Below are positions 1 to 9,506 of a stretch of DNA of 47,766 nt, one piece after another (the first letter of the stretch is position 1; every line of letters starts with the position of its first letter). Source of the DNA: Verrucomicrobiia bacterium (GTDB lineage Bacteria; Verrucomicrobiota; Verrucomicrobiia; Verrucomicrobiales; DEV007); contig JAGROY010000048.1 of the NCBI GenBank assembly GCA_020439995.1, positions 1-47,766 of the forward strand, written 5' to 3'. The translations under genes and the position numbers were made by a program. The notes under the pieces were generated by a model. That model saw nothing but the letters and a program-made list of their open reading frames with translations. It had not been told where the DNA came from and did no database searches.

Positions 1-59
1 AATAAATGCCGCGCCGCTCCTTAGCCATAGGCGAAGTTGGCTTTTGTAAAACAGAGGCG

Positions 60-93
60 GGGTCGGGTCAACAATTGGGGGTTGGCCCGGCCC
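60..93 (+). terminator. Strong GC-rich hairpin upstream of the first gene
   Basis: Bases 60-72 pair with 81-93 over 13 positions, two of them G-U pairs, around an 8-base loop. No long T-run follows, so it is not a classical intrinsic terminator. It could end a gene lying left of the window or act as a leader structure for the gene starting at 127. Confidence 0.35.
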
Positions 94-126
94 ATTTCTG
101 AACTTCACTACCCACACAGTTGTTAA

Positions 127-3100
127 ATGACTAGTTATCGACCTGCACTTATCCCTTTGTCTATCGTCTGTTTCCTCTCAGGAGCGGTGGTTTCTCCCGT
201 CTGTGCCGAAACCATCTTCGTTGAGGATTTTGACGGGCTTGAGGCCAGCCAATTGCCCTGGGAATCGGCTACGGAATCGGGTGGCGATGGCAGTGACTGG
301 ACGAAGGAACCTCCGGCGGGATGGGTGATCGACAATGATGGTGTCCCGGGTGGCGGAGTCATCGAGTTCGAAGGCTGGACGTTTCTTGATCCTGTTTCAT
401 GGGATGAAACAGCTCAACAGGGGCGCAGTGCATTCACCAAAGGGCAGGGAGTGATCGCTGTGGCTGATGGTGATGAGTGGGACGATGCCGGTCCAGGTGC
501 CCGCATGGAAACACTTCTTACGACACCGGCTATTTCCATCGCAGAGAACAGTCCGAATTCGATAGTCCTCCAGTTTGACTCGAGCTGGAATGCAGAGCCT
601 CAGACTGGAATCGTGACCGTAACGTTCGATGGAGGAGATCCTGTTGAACTGCTAAGATACGATGCTGACACGCCGACCTTGATCGATGAAACGCTGTTCC
701 TGCCGATCGAGAATCCTGCGGGAGCATCGTCGATGACGATTTCCTTCAGCTATGAGGCAGGAAACAACTGGTGGTGGGCGATCGATAACATAAAGGTACT
801 AGCCGATGAGGTGACGATCGTGACGCAACCAGTCGGACGTGATGTGCTGGCTGGTGACACGGTGGCACTTAGCGTAAAAGCCCACGGCGGTAATTTATCC
901 TATCAGTGGTACAAAATGGGCAGTGAAGGTGCTCGTCAGCCAATTCCTGGAGCCACTGCAAGCGAGTTGGTGTTACCTTCAATCACGGTGGATCAGGCAG
1001 GAACCTACAGCGTGGAAGTGAACAACGACAAGGGAAGTGATGCCCTGAGCGAATCCGTCATGATCTCCGTGCTGGAGGTCGCGCAAACCACGATTCTGTG
1101 GTCAGAAAACTTCGACCAGTCGCCCCTCGGGCCAACGGTGGATGAGGGGGTGCCGCTGGCCAACGCCTGGACAGATACCCCGCCCGAAGGCTGGTCGGTA
1201 GACGACAGCGGTGTCCCCGGCTTTGACAGCGAAGATGCAAACGGTGACGGGCATCCGGATCTGGACGGCGTCACGGAGTGGGCAGGATGGAGCTTTGCCA
1301 ACAGGGACTGGTGGGCCGCAACGGCTGGTGACCAGCAGCGGACACAATTCACGCGTTGTTGCGGAGTGGCGATGATCGTCGATCCAGACGAATGGGACGA
1401 TCTTGATCACCCGGCGAAGGCGACCTGGTCCAGACCGATCCAAGATGACGAGGGCTTCGACGCATCGGTTACTACGCGCGCAATCTCCATTGCGGGATCT
1501 GAAGAAGAGTCTGTCTTTCTCCGATTCGATTCAAGCTGGCGCCCCTACGATCAGATGATCGCATCAATTACTGCGACGTTTGATGACGCGGCGCCAGTGG
1601 AAATCTTTCGCCGAGAGTCATTCTCGGAGACTGGCGGAGATCCCTATTTTTCGAATCAAACCGTTCCACCTGTCGCTGATCCCATTCCAGATCAGCTCAC
1701 CAATGAAGTCGTAACGATCCCAATCGAAAATCCAGAAGGCGCGACGTCGGTGAAGTTTACCTTCTCTCTGAAAAAAGCGCACAACGACTGGTGGTGGGCT
1801 GTTGATAACCTCCTTCTCTTTGCTGGTGTGGCACCGCCAGCCATTCTTGATCCACCTGTGGGCGGTCAAATCATTTCTGGCGAGACCGCAGAGCTTAGCG
1901 TCGGATTGGATCCGGGATCGTCGGTGGGCGAGCCGAGTTTCCAATGGCTCAAGCGCGAGCGCGGAGGTGTCGTAGCGAATCCGATCGAGGGTGCAACTGG
2001 CGCGACTCTGCAAATTCCGGATGCACAGCAGTCGGACACAGGATTCTATAGCGTCGTCGTCAGTAATCAGGCGGGCGGTGTAACGACGTGCGAAGCGGAA
2101 CTCATCGTCGGCCCGTTGATTCTTCAGGATCAACCGCAGGATCTCACCATCAGTGCCGGTGACGAGGCTTGTTTCTTTGTGACTCCCATCGGTCGGTCGC
2201 CATTCTCTTACAAGTGGTTTAAGGGAACGGGAGACGATCGTAAAGAATTGTTCAATGGCGTTTCGATCTCGGGTGCCACCACTTTCGAACTGCTGATCGA
2301 GAGCACGGTGCTGAATGACTCCGGGATCTATTCAGTCGAGGTAAGTAACCAGTTTGGAACGGTAGCGAGTATGGAAGCGACTCTTGCGGTGGTGCCGATC
2401 CTCCCTGTGTCTGAGCTTGTGTCAACGAGTGGACGCGCTGGTGGGGAAGCACGGCTGTCCATTCTGGTAGACGGCGAAGAACCGCTGACCTACGAGTGGC
2501 GCTACCGCCCACTGGGCTCAAATGCCGACCCAGAAGTGATCGAAGGTGCTGTCGGCTCAGAGTTGATGCTGATGAACCTGAAAGTTGAAGACACTGGTCT
2601 CTATAGTGTCAAGGTAAGCAATGGTTTTGGCGAATACATCAGCCAGGAAGCTAAAGTAACGGTGAATCCCATGCCGGGGCCGAATGTTATCTTTCTAGAG
2701 GACTTCGACTCCCTGGCGCTGAGCGAACCGATAGATGAGGGCCTTTTCGAAGATGAAGTCTGGACTGGAACTCCACCAGCCGGCTGGTCGCTCGACAACT
2801 CCGGTGTGCCCGGCATCGACAGTCCTGACGATGATGGAGACGGCTATCCAGATCAGGATGGTGTTACCGAATGGGCCGGATGGGGGTTTGCAAACAAAGA
2901 CTGGTGGGTGGCTACCGCCGGAGATCAGCAAAGATCCGATTGGTTGTCCGGAGCGAATACCGTCGCGATCATGGATCCAGATGAATGGGACGACGCTACA
3001 CACGCTGCCGGCACCTTGAACTCGTTTTTGAGTTCGCCACCCATTTCGCTCGCTGGGGTGGAACCGCTCACTGCGGTTTTGGAGTTCGACTCGTCCTGGC

Positions 3101-3606
3101 GCCCTTATGCAAACATGACCGCGACTGTCTCCGTTTCCTACGATGGCGGCACGCCCGTGGAAGTGATTCGTTGGGCATCGGCGGGATGGACGGGAGGCGA
3201 TCCACCAGCGGATCCTGACTTTAAACCGGATCTGGTATTTATTGATGAACCAGGAGTTACCGCAGGCTTGTTTAATCCGGTCGGCGCTCAGTCCATGGTA
3301 ATTACCTGGGGTTTAACGGATGCTGGCAATGACTGGTGGTGGGCGTTCGATAATGTGAAAGTATCTGCGACAACGAGAGGCGGATTGTTCCGCATCACCG
3401 GAATCGCTCCAAGCCAGGAAAGCGGAAACTTAGTCATCGAGTGGGCATCCTCTCCCGATGCCATCTACTCCATTGAGACGTCGGCCGACCTAAAAGAGTG
3501 GATTGAGCTTGAAGATGGGGTCGAGAGTCAAGGTGCCACGACGCATTTCGAGGTTTTAAACCTTTCCGCGTTCCAAAATCTCTACATGCGCGTGCGCAAG
3601 CAGTAG
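127..3606 (+). CDS. Large secreted Ig-like repeat protein
   Basis: A 1159-residue protein with an N-terminal signal peptide (hydrophobic stretch at residues 8-27, ending near VCAE). A domain of about 200-250 residues occurs three times, at roughly 28-230, 320-567 and 880-1090. Each copy begins with an EDFD motif, then PPxGWxxDxxGVPG, then WDD, and ends with NDWWWAxDN or a close variant. Between them lie immunoglobulin-like modules of about 80-90 residues (near 232-315, 575-660, 662-755, 757-850) with the usual YQWxK and DxGxYSVxVSN motifs. The C-terminus (YSIETSADLKEW) is of a type common at the end of secreted verrucomicrobial proteins. It is probably a surface or extracellular adhesion or binding protein; the ligand is unknown. 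A hairpin followed by T-residues lies just after the stop. The start ATG is the first in frame and directly precedes the signal peptide. Confidence 0.8.
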   Translation: MTSYRPALIPLSIVCFLSGAVVSPVCAETIFVEDFDGLEASQLPWESATESGGDGSDWTKEPPAGWVIDNDGVPGGGVIEFEGWTFLDPVSWDETAQQGRSAFTKGQGVIAVADGDEWDDAGPGARMETLLTTPAISIAENSPNSIVLQFDSSWNAEPQTGIVTVTFDGGDPVELLRYDADTPTLIDETLFLPIENPAGASSMTISFSYEAGNNWWWAIDNIKVLADEVTIVTQPVGRDVLAGDTVALSVKAHGGNLSYQWYKMGSEGARQPIPGATASELVLPSITVDQAGTYSVEVNNDKGSDALSESVMISVLEVAQTTILWSENFDQSPLGPTVDEGVPLANAWTDTPPEGWSVDDSGVPGFDSEDANGDGHPDLDGVTEWAGWSFANRDWWAATAGDQQRTQFTRCCGVAMIVDPDEWDDLDHPAKATWSRPIQDDEGFDASVTTRAISIAGSEEESVFLRFDSSWRPYDQMIASITATFDDAAPVEIFRRESFSETGGDPYFSNQTVPPVADPIPDQLTNEVVTIPIENPEGATSVKFTFSLKKAHNDWWWAVDNLLLFAGVAPPAILDPPVGGQIISGETAELSVGLDPGSSVGEPSFQWLKRERGGVVANPIEGATGATLQIPDAQQSDTGFYSVVVSNQAGGVTTCEAELIVGPLILQDQPQDLTISAGDEACFFVTPIGRSPFSYKWFKGTGDDRKELFNGVSISGATTFELLIESTVLNDSGIYSVEVSNQFGTVASMEATLAVVPILPVSELVSTSGRAGGEARLSILVDGEEPLTYEWRYRPLGSNADPEVIEGAVGSELMLMNLKVEDTGLYSVKVSNGFGEYISQEAKVTVNPMPGPNVIFLEDFDSLALSEPIDEGLFEDEVWTGTPPAGWSLDNSGVPGIDSPDDDGDGYPDQDGVTEWAGWGFANKDWWVATAGDQQRSDWLSGANTVAIMDPDEWDDATHAAGTLNSFLSSPPISLAGVEPLTAVLEFDSSWRPYANMTATVSVSYDGGTPVEVIRWASAGWTGGDPPADPDFKPDLVFIDEPGVTAGLFNPVGAQSMVITWGLTDAGNDWWWAFDNVKVSATTRGGLFRITGIAPSQESGNLVIEWASSPDAIYSIETSADLKEWIELEDGVESQGATTHFEVLNLSAFQNLYMRVRKQ

Positions 3607-3623
3607 CCCTTAAGTGTCAATTC

Positions 3624-3653
3624 CGTCACACTTAGACACAATGTGACGTTTTT
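3624..3653 (+). terminator. Intrinsic terminator after the Ig-like repeat gene
   Basis: A perfect 7-bp stem (3624-3630 with 3642-3648) around an 11-base loop is followed at once by five T residues. It lies 18 bases after the stop of the gene ending at 3606 and before the Verru_Chthon cassette, so it would separate the two transcription units. Confidence 0.55.
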
Positions 3654-3740
3654 GTCTATAACATTCCCTATGAAGTTCTTGAGTCCCACTGGAGTATATT
3701 CTCATCGATTCCGAGAGCTTAGTCGCACGATTGCAACTTC

Positions 3741-4424
3741 ATGAAGGCAACTGTTTCAGATACTAGTTACGCGAAAAAGGGAAGCCTTCGTGCGTTCACG
3801 CTCGCGGAGCTGATCGTAGTGATGGGGGTGATAGCGATAATGGTTGTTCTGGGAGCAAATCTTGGATTGCAAAGTCCCATTGCGGCAAGGATGCGCTCTT
3901 CAGTAGGAGAAGCCGCAGGCCTGTTTGAATATGCCAGGGAGCTGGCTATGGCGAAACAGGTGCGTTCCCGCGTTTGGATCAATAATGGCACAAAGGATGT
4001 GGAAAAGGATTTGCGCTATATGGTGGTAGCCGTGGAAGATCGGTCGGAAATAGCGGGCAACGCTGAGGCTGAGCAAAAGGAACTGGTGACGAAATGGCGA
4101 GCGGAGACTGCGGGGAAATACCTGAGTGCAGGCGTCTTTTTCCAGCCAATTGTTGAGCGAAAGGCCACGTGGAGTATGAGATCCGGAACAGAAGGAGCCG
4201 GGGATTCGTGGTATTACTACGAGTTTGCACCAGACGGGTCATCAACGGACGGGGGATTCATCCTCACATCCGGGGCGAGGCCGGTGACTGGCGGCGATGT
4301 AATGGTGGTGAACGACGCCATGCGGGATGGCTTTTTGGTACGACGGAGCGGTTACCTGACGTTTCTGAAGAGTCCCGATCAGGTGGATAAACTTATCGAG
4401 AGAACACGGGCAGAGGAACTTTAG
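3741..4424 (+). CDS. Verru_Chthon cassette protein D (prepilin-like)
   Basis: A 227-residue protein with a type IV pilin-like N-terminus: a short basic leader, then FTLAELIVVMGVIA, matching the cleavage and methylation site of class III signal peptides (Phe+1, Glu+5) and the hydrophobic helix. The remaining soluble part resembles minor pseudopilins. It is the first gene of a tight four-gene module, with stop and next start separated by three bases. The module matches the Verru_Chthon cassette known from Verrucomicrobium and Chthoniobacter, whose biological role is not established. By analogy to minor pilins the products should be inserted in the inner membrane and processed by a prepilin peptidase, which is not in this window. 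Confidence 0.85.
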   Translation: MKATVSDTSYAKKGSLRAFTLAELIVVMGVIAIMVVLGANLGLQSPIAARMRSSVGEAAGLFEYARELAMAKQVRSRVWINNGTKDVEKDLRYMVVAVEDRSEIAGNAEAEQKELVTKWRAETAGKYLSAGVFFQPIVERKATWSMRSGTEGAGDSWYYYEFAPDGSSTDGGFILTSGARPVTGGDVMVVNDAMRDGFLVRRSGYLTFLKSPDQVDKLIERTRAEEL

Positions 4425-4427
4425 CTG

Positions 4428-5036
4428 ATGATCAATCTAATAAAGTCGAGACAGCGCAGTACTAGCGGATTTACGCTGGTGGAAACCGTTCTTGCTCTCG
4501 GAATTTCGGCGACAGTTCTGTTGCCTCTGGTAGCATTGCTGGGGCAGGGGATGGATCAAACGGAACGAATAACTTCGACCGATCGGGTTTTGCGTTTGTC
4601 GGAGGCTCTGCAGCAGCGGCTTGCAAACGAATCCTTCGATCAGGTCTACGAGTGGATTAAGTCGGAGAAGCCGTTCTTCGTTTATACCTATCTGGGAACT
4701 GCCGAATCGCACGAAGATGGTACAGCAATTGCTGATGGAAATGGGATGTCGTCAGCAGCAGCACTGAGACAAGGTCAGTCCTACGCGGTCGCAAGGCCGA
4801 TGGATGAACGCACCTATATCGATCAGGAGTCTTCAGTCATCGAAGGACGCATGTTTCGCGTCGATCTTCGCGTATCTGCTCTCAATACTGCAGATCAATT
4901 GCCGTTGCTTGCAAAGAATTATTCCGGCGCAGCTCTTTTCGTTGAAGCCCAATTCTACTCGGTGGCGAACAAGCTTGAGTACGAATCATCTGCAACCAAA
5001 TACGAAATGACACTGCACTATGTTATCAATCGATGA
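4428..5036 (+). CDS. Verru_Chthon cassette protein B (prepilin-like)
   Basis: A 202-residue protein with a class III (prepilin) leader: basic residues, then GFTLVETVLALGISATVLLP, with Phe+1 and Glu+5 followed by a hydrophobic helix. The soluble part has no motif I recognise beyond the cassette family. It starts three bases after the previous gene and its stop overlaps the next start (ATGA), so the four genes are expected to be co-translated. The role is inferred from the family to be a minor-pseudopilin-like component of an envelope assembly. Confidence 0.82.
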   Translation: MINLIKSRQRSTSGFTLVETVLALGISATVLLPLVALLGQGMDQTERITSTDRVLRLSEALQQRLANESFDQVYEWIKSEKPFFVYTYLGTAESHEDGTAIADGNGMSSAAALRQGQSYAVARPMDERTYIDQESSVIEGRMFRVDLRVSALNTADQLPLLAKNYSGAALFVEAQFYSVANKLEYESSATKYEMTLHYVINR

Positions 5037-5866
5037 GTATCCGGACTCGCAGACTTACTAATTGTGATCAGATTCGCGGGTTCTCGCTGACGGAATTGCT
5101 GGTGGCGGTGGGCGTCTCTTCTCTGGTGCTCCTCATGGGCTTTACTGTTACCCAGCAAACTCTGGACGGTTGGAAGAATGCCGGGGCAACCCTGGGCCGT
5201 AGCGCGGAAGCCAGGATTGCGTTCGACGCAGTCGTCCGGGATTTTCAATCGATTCTCTTCCGCCAGCGGGATGTGGAGTGGTTTCGTCTAACATTCGATC
5301 AAGCGATCGGAGGGGAGTCGGGCTATTCGACGCCACAGGCTGCGCGTCTCACTTTCTTCGCTCCGCGTCCAGTCAGTTACCGGTTAGGATATGAGGATCC
5401 AATTGATCCGGAGGGAAAATTCAAATCATTCGGCCTCTACCGTACTTATGATCCGTCGCCGCCGCCGTCCGCACAGCCGGGTGCGATTTACGAATCTGCA
5501 GCGTCAACTCGGGCCTTTTGGAGGTCGGTGGAAAGCGAGACGGTTGATCCGCTCAATCTGGCCGCATCGAATGTGATTTCGTTCGATATTTCTCTCTGGT
5601 ACCGCATTCATGGCAAGTTGCGTCGCCTGCCGGATGGAGTAAGTCTGCGTGTGGTCGGTAGTAAAGTGGAGACGAGTCCCCAAGTCAGTGATCTTCGTCA
5701 CGCGTCTCAACTCGAGACAGTGGATGTTCGCATGGTTAGCCTCTCGAAAGAAGGTGCTTTGAATCTTGAGCAGGGGATTGGAGATACGGATACGATTCTT
5801 GCAAAGCATGCCTATCGTTTTTCCGCCCGTGTCGCTTTGAACACTGCAGGAGCAGGGCTGCCATGA
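5033..5866 (+). CDS. Verru_Chthon cassette protein C (prepilin-like)
   Basis: A 277-residue protein with the prepilin-type N-terminus RGFSLTELLVAVGVSSLVLL (Phe+1, Glu+5). The body resembles GspJ-like minor pseudopilins in length and general layout, with residues such as FDAVVRDFQSILF after the helix. It overlaps the preceding gene by four bases and the following gene by four bases (ATGA junctions), which is strong evidence for one operon. Family assignment rests on position in the cassette and on the leader; the function of the cassette is not established. Confidence 0.82.
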   Translation: MSIRTRRLTNCDQIRGFSLTELLVAVGVSSLVLLMGFTVTQQTLDGWKNAGATLGRSAEARIAFDAVVRDFQSILFRQRDVEWFRLTFDQAIGGESGYSTPQAARLTFFAPRPVSYRLGYEDPIDPEGKFKSFGLYRTYDPSPPPSAQPGAIYESAASTRAFWRSVESETVDPLNLAASNVISFDISLWYRIHGKLRRLPDGVSLRVVGSKVETSPQVSDLRHASQLETVDVRMVSLSKEGALNLEQGIGDTDTILAKHAYRFSARVALNTAGAGLP

Positions 5867-8800
5867 TGACATGGACGACCAGTGACAGCGGCACGGCACG
5901 GAGGCGACAGATCGATCGGGGGTTTACTCTTATCGCCACGCTGTTGATTGTGGCTCTGGTAGCAGTCGCGGTGGTTGGGTTTCTTTCAGTGGTCAGTTCG
6001 CGGACAGCGACGACAAACATCAACGCCCGGCGGGCGGAGGCGCAATCGAACGCACTCGTCGGTGTGCGCATGGCTGTGGCTCAGCTCCAGGAGTTTGCGG
6101 GGCCGGATCAACGGGTCACTGCCACAGCCGAGATTCTAGATCGTGATCCAGCGACCGATGATATTGAAGGCGTTGCCCATCCCCACTGGACTGGCGTGTG
6201 GTCCAGCACCTGGGACGACACGGGAGCGGAGTACATTCGCCGCAATGACCGCAGAGGCGGATTGCTTGACCGGCGAACCGATCAACCGATGACCGATCCC
6301 AGGGACAAAGAATCGAAAGTGTTGACGTGGCTCGTGAGTGGCAATGAGCAGGCGAATGCACAGCGGCAACAAGGGACGCAATTGCCGGTTCGGCCAGGTG
6401 AAGCGTTCCCTGAAGACGGCGACGACACTGTTGAAGTGGTAGGTTCGGGTTCCGCGTTGCAGAAGGACGCAGTAAGAGTCCAGAAGGTGCCAATCCCAAC
6501 CTCGACTCCCCGGAGGGATCCGCAGGAGAAGGGACGCAGGCCTGGAGTTGGTGGCCACTACGCATTCTGGGTGGGCGACGAGAACGTGAAGGCGAAGGTT
6601 AATGTGAGGAACCCTCACATTGATCAAAAAATCGATCCTGAACATGCCGGAGATGGTGTCTACTCGTCTCTGATGACCGCCCCGTCGGCCCGTTTTGATC
6701 CAGTGTGGCAAAATGCTGATATCGACGAATCCTTGAAATCAGCAGTGATCGGGACGGGTGACTTTTTTGCGCTCCAGCCTGACATTGCCAGCCGCGAATT
6801 GATACAGCGAGAGGCATTTCATTCCACCACAGCCTATTCGCTCGGAGTGCTCTCGGATGTGCGGCTTGGTGGATTGAAGCGCGACCTGACGGCCTATTTT
6901 CTCGATAAGGATGGGGTGGTTCCACCAATCAAGATGGGGTCGAAGGTTGTCAGTCCCGGCCTCGCAGACACCGACAATATGGTGGGGCCTCAAAATCAAG
7001 ATGCATCTGTCGCGCAGGGGATCTCCTGGGGGCGGACTTATCACCGGGCTGCCGGGCCGCGTTTTGGCCGACTCCGCCAGTGGGCTCGACTGGGTAAGGA
7101 TATCTCGGTACGCCGCAACGAGAGTGAACAACGCAGTCCCAAACAAGCCACAGTGGGGGACAAAGATGTGGATTTCTCTTACGACTACACCGTCCGCTAC
7201 ATGCCGGACCTGGAAGATCAGGAAGACACCGCGCTGAAGCCGCTTCTGGTCGAAGGTTCCGTCTACTTTGGGATGAGCAGCAGTTTAGTGAATGGAGTGC
7301 CGAAGCTGCGGCTGCACATTTATCCGCGAGTGGTGATGTGGAATCCCTACAATGTCATCCTCAAGCCCCAGGGCTATGCGTTGTTCCTGGCTGTGCTCGG
7401 GCAGCAGAATTTTACGCTATCGCTGGCTGACGGCAGCTCACGTCAGCTGAAATACATTCTGCCAAATACCAAGGAGCCACTCGTGGTAGACGATGTGGAT
7501 CCGACCGAGGGCAATCTTTGTTTTTCGATTGATCCGATTGAGTTTGGCCCGGGTGAGTGCCTGGTTTTCAGCGCAGATCACTCCGGTGCCCAGTCTTACA
7601 ATCTCGGAAACATCGGTGCAAATCGCCTTTCTGCGAAACGCTTTCCAGATGTGCAGAACTTCTATCTCGATGAATGTTTTCACGGCAATACGACCTTCAC
7701 CGCACAGCAGATCCCTCAGACGTTCCGCTACGAGGAAAGTTTCGCGGAAGATCATAGAATGATTCTGAAAGAAACTCCACCGAAAGGCGGTATTCGAGGT
7801 CAGTTCAGTGTGGACGACATGAAGCGATTTGATACTGTGCAGATTGTCTCCTGTAGTTATTCCGCAGGCGGCAGGAGTTACGCGCATGGTAAGTGGAATA
7901 ACTCCCTGGCAATCCCGATCTCTGAACGCCAGACGCCAGCGCCGCACTATAAGACTCGCGATGGTTACCGCATGCGCTGGTTCAACGAGACCTCGGCAAA
8001 CATGAGGTTCTGGACGCCCGAGCGTCATATGGAGACGGCACCTGTGGCGAATTACAACATGCAGGGAACGATCAGTCTACGCACACCATGGGAGAATCTT
8101 GCGCTGCGAAAGGGGGCAGGCTTCGAGTTGTTCAGTCTCTATACCCGGGACGTCTGGGACAATGATGCGGAATGGTCAAACCTCAGCCCGATCCCGCTCC
8201 AGGGTGGCAAGTGGGGTGGCAATCCGTTTGGAGCAGTGCAGGAGTGGGCGCACGAGAAGTATATCCTATTCGATGTCCCGCGAACAGAAACCGGTATTCA
8301 GTCACTGGCGCAATTGCAGCACGCGAAACTTTCGGAATACATGTGGCATCCATCGTATGCCATTGGCAATTCCTTTGCGGATCCGCGGTCGCCGCGCGAC
8401 CAGACTTCCCCGCGCTATGACAACGAGTTCGGCGGTTGGAATACGAAAGAATATCTCAACGACGACTATCATGGTTACCTGTTCCGGAGCATGATGGGCG
8501 AACAAACCGAAAACATTCTGGTCTATGATCTCAGTTACGAGGTGAATTACAGCATATGGGATGCCTACTTTCTGTCTACGGGAACTGCGAAAGAAAAGCA
8601 GGCATTCGCATTCGATCCGCATAGCTATCCGCTACCGAATGCGCGGATGAAAATGAACGACTTCATCAGCAGAGAGAATGCAGAAGCGGAACTGGTGGAC
8701 TTCCACCGTGCAGCGAACCGGCTTTTGGTGGACGGGGCATTCAACGTGCATTCGACGAGCGTCGATGCCTGGAAGGCGATGTTGTCTGCAAACCGCGACA

Positions 8801-9480
8801 TTCGCTACGGTGGAGTGACCCACAAGGAAGCGACCCCCTTCCCTAGGCAGTTGCTGACGGAGGGGAAACCGTTTGATCCGGGTGGAGATGCGAGTGATTC
8901 GGAGAATACATGGTCAGGATATCGAGTGCTCACTGATGAGGAGATCGACCGTCTGGCACGTGAGATTGTGCGCGAGATCAAGGTGCGTGCGCCGTTTGTC
9001 TCGATGGCTGATTTTGTGAATCGGAGGCTTGCTGTCGATGAGACCGGGCAGATGGGCCCCCTGCAGGCAGCCATCAATCGCGCTGGTTTGAACGCGAGCT
9101 TTGAGGATTTTCCGATCGACCTTGAGCCGATTGATTCGAAGCCTGAATTACACAAAATGTTTCAGGAAAACAAAGCCCCGCACAAGGCTGCGGGTGCGCC
9201 GGGGTATTTGCTCCAGAGTGATCTGCTTACGCCTCTGGGGCCACTACTGACGGCGCGTTCCGATACTTTCCTCGTTCGTGCGTATGGCGACTCGGTTGCG
9301 AAGAACGGAAAAGTGGTGGCCCGTGCCTGGTGTGAAGCCGTCGTGCAGCGCACGCCCGAACCACTGAATCCGGACGCGATCGGCCTCAATCCAAGCACGG
9401 ATTCCGCTCCGCGTGAAAAAGACTTCGGCCGCCGCTTCAAAATTCTCTCAACCAGGTGGCTGCAGCCGGACGAGATCTAA
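5863..9480 (+). CDS. Verru_Chthon cassette protein A (very large prepilin-leader protein)
   Basis: A 1205-residue protein with a prepilin-like leader at residues 21-50 (RGFTLIATLLIVALVAVAVV); note that position +5 of the mature protein is Ala rather than the usual Glu. After the helix comes a long soluble region of over 1100 residues. This architecture, a pseudopilin stalk with a giant head, is the signature of cassette protein A. It is reminiscent of GspK, the tip pseudopilin of type II secretion, which also lacks Glu+5, but it is about four times as long. It overlaps the preceding gene by four bases. It is probably the tip or cargo-contacting subunit of the complex; that is inference. Confidence 0.85.
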   Translation: MMTWTTSDSGTARRRQIDRGFTLIATLLIVALVAVAVVGFLSVVSSRTATTNINARRAEAQSNALVGVRMAVAQLQEFAGPDQRVTATAEILDRDPATDDIEGVAHPHWTGVWSSTWDDTGAEYIRRNDRRGGLLDRRTDQPMTDPRDKESKVLTWLVSGNEQANAQRQQGTQLPVRPGEAFPEDGDDTVEVVGSGSALQKDAVRVQKVPIPTSTPRRDPQEKGRRPGVGGHYAFWVGDENVKAKVNVRNPHIDQKIDPEHAGDGVYSSLMTAPSARFDPVWQNADIDESLKSAVIGTGDFFALQPDIASRELIQREAFHSTTAYSLGVLSDVRLGGLKRDLTAYFLDKDGVVPPIKMGSKVVSPGLADTDNMVGPQNQDASVAQGISWGRTYHRAAGPRFGRLRQWARLGKDISVRRNESEQRSPKQATVGDKDVDFSYDYTVRYMPDLEDQEDTALKPLLVEGSVYFGMSSSLVNGVPKLRLHIYPRVVMWNPYNVILKPQGYALFLAVLGQQNFTLSLADGSSRQLKYILPNTKEPLVVDDVDPTEGNLCFSIDPIEFGPGECLVFSADHSGAQSYNLGNIGANRLSAKRFPDVQNFYLDECFHGNTTFTAQQIPQTFRYEESFAEDHRMILKETPPKGGIRGQFSVDDMKRFDTVQIVSCSYSAGGRSYAHGKWNNSLAIPISERQTPAPHYKTRDGYRMRWFNETSANMRFWTPERHMETAPVANYNMQGTISLRTPWENLALRKGAGFELFSLYTRDVWDNDAEWSNLSPIPLQGGKWGGNPFGAVQEWAHEKYILFDVPRTETGIQSLAQLQHAKLSEYMWHPSYAIGNSFADPRSPRDQTSPRYDNEFGGWNTKEYLNDDYHGYLFRSMMGEQTENILVYDLSYEVNYSIWDAYFLSTGTAKEKQAFAFDPHSYPLPNARMKMNDFISRENAEAELVDFHRAANRLLVDGAFNVHSTSVDAWKAMLSANRDIRYGGVTHKEATPFPRQLLTEGKPFDPGGDASDSENTWSGYRVLTDEEIDRLAREIVREIKVRAPFVSMADFVNRRLAVDETGQMGPLQAAINRAGLNASFEDFPIDLEPIDSKPELHKMFQENKAPHKAAGAPGYLLQSDLLTPLGPLLTARSDTFLVRAYGDSVAKNGKVVARAWCEAVVQRTPEPLNPDAIGLNPSTDSAPREKDFGRRFKILSTRWLQPDEI

Positions 9481-9506
9481 CTTCTCTTAATTCCTATTCT
9501 GAAATC

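Noticed and set aside
1618..2133. A 171-codon minus-strand frame inside the Ig-like gene
   Set aside because: It is antisense to clear Ig-like modules and has no domain features.
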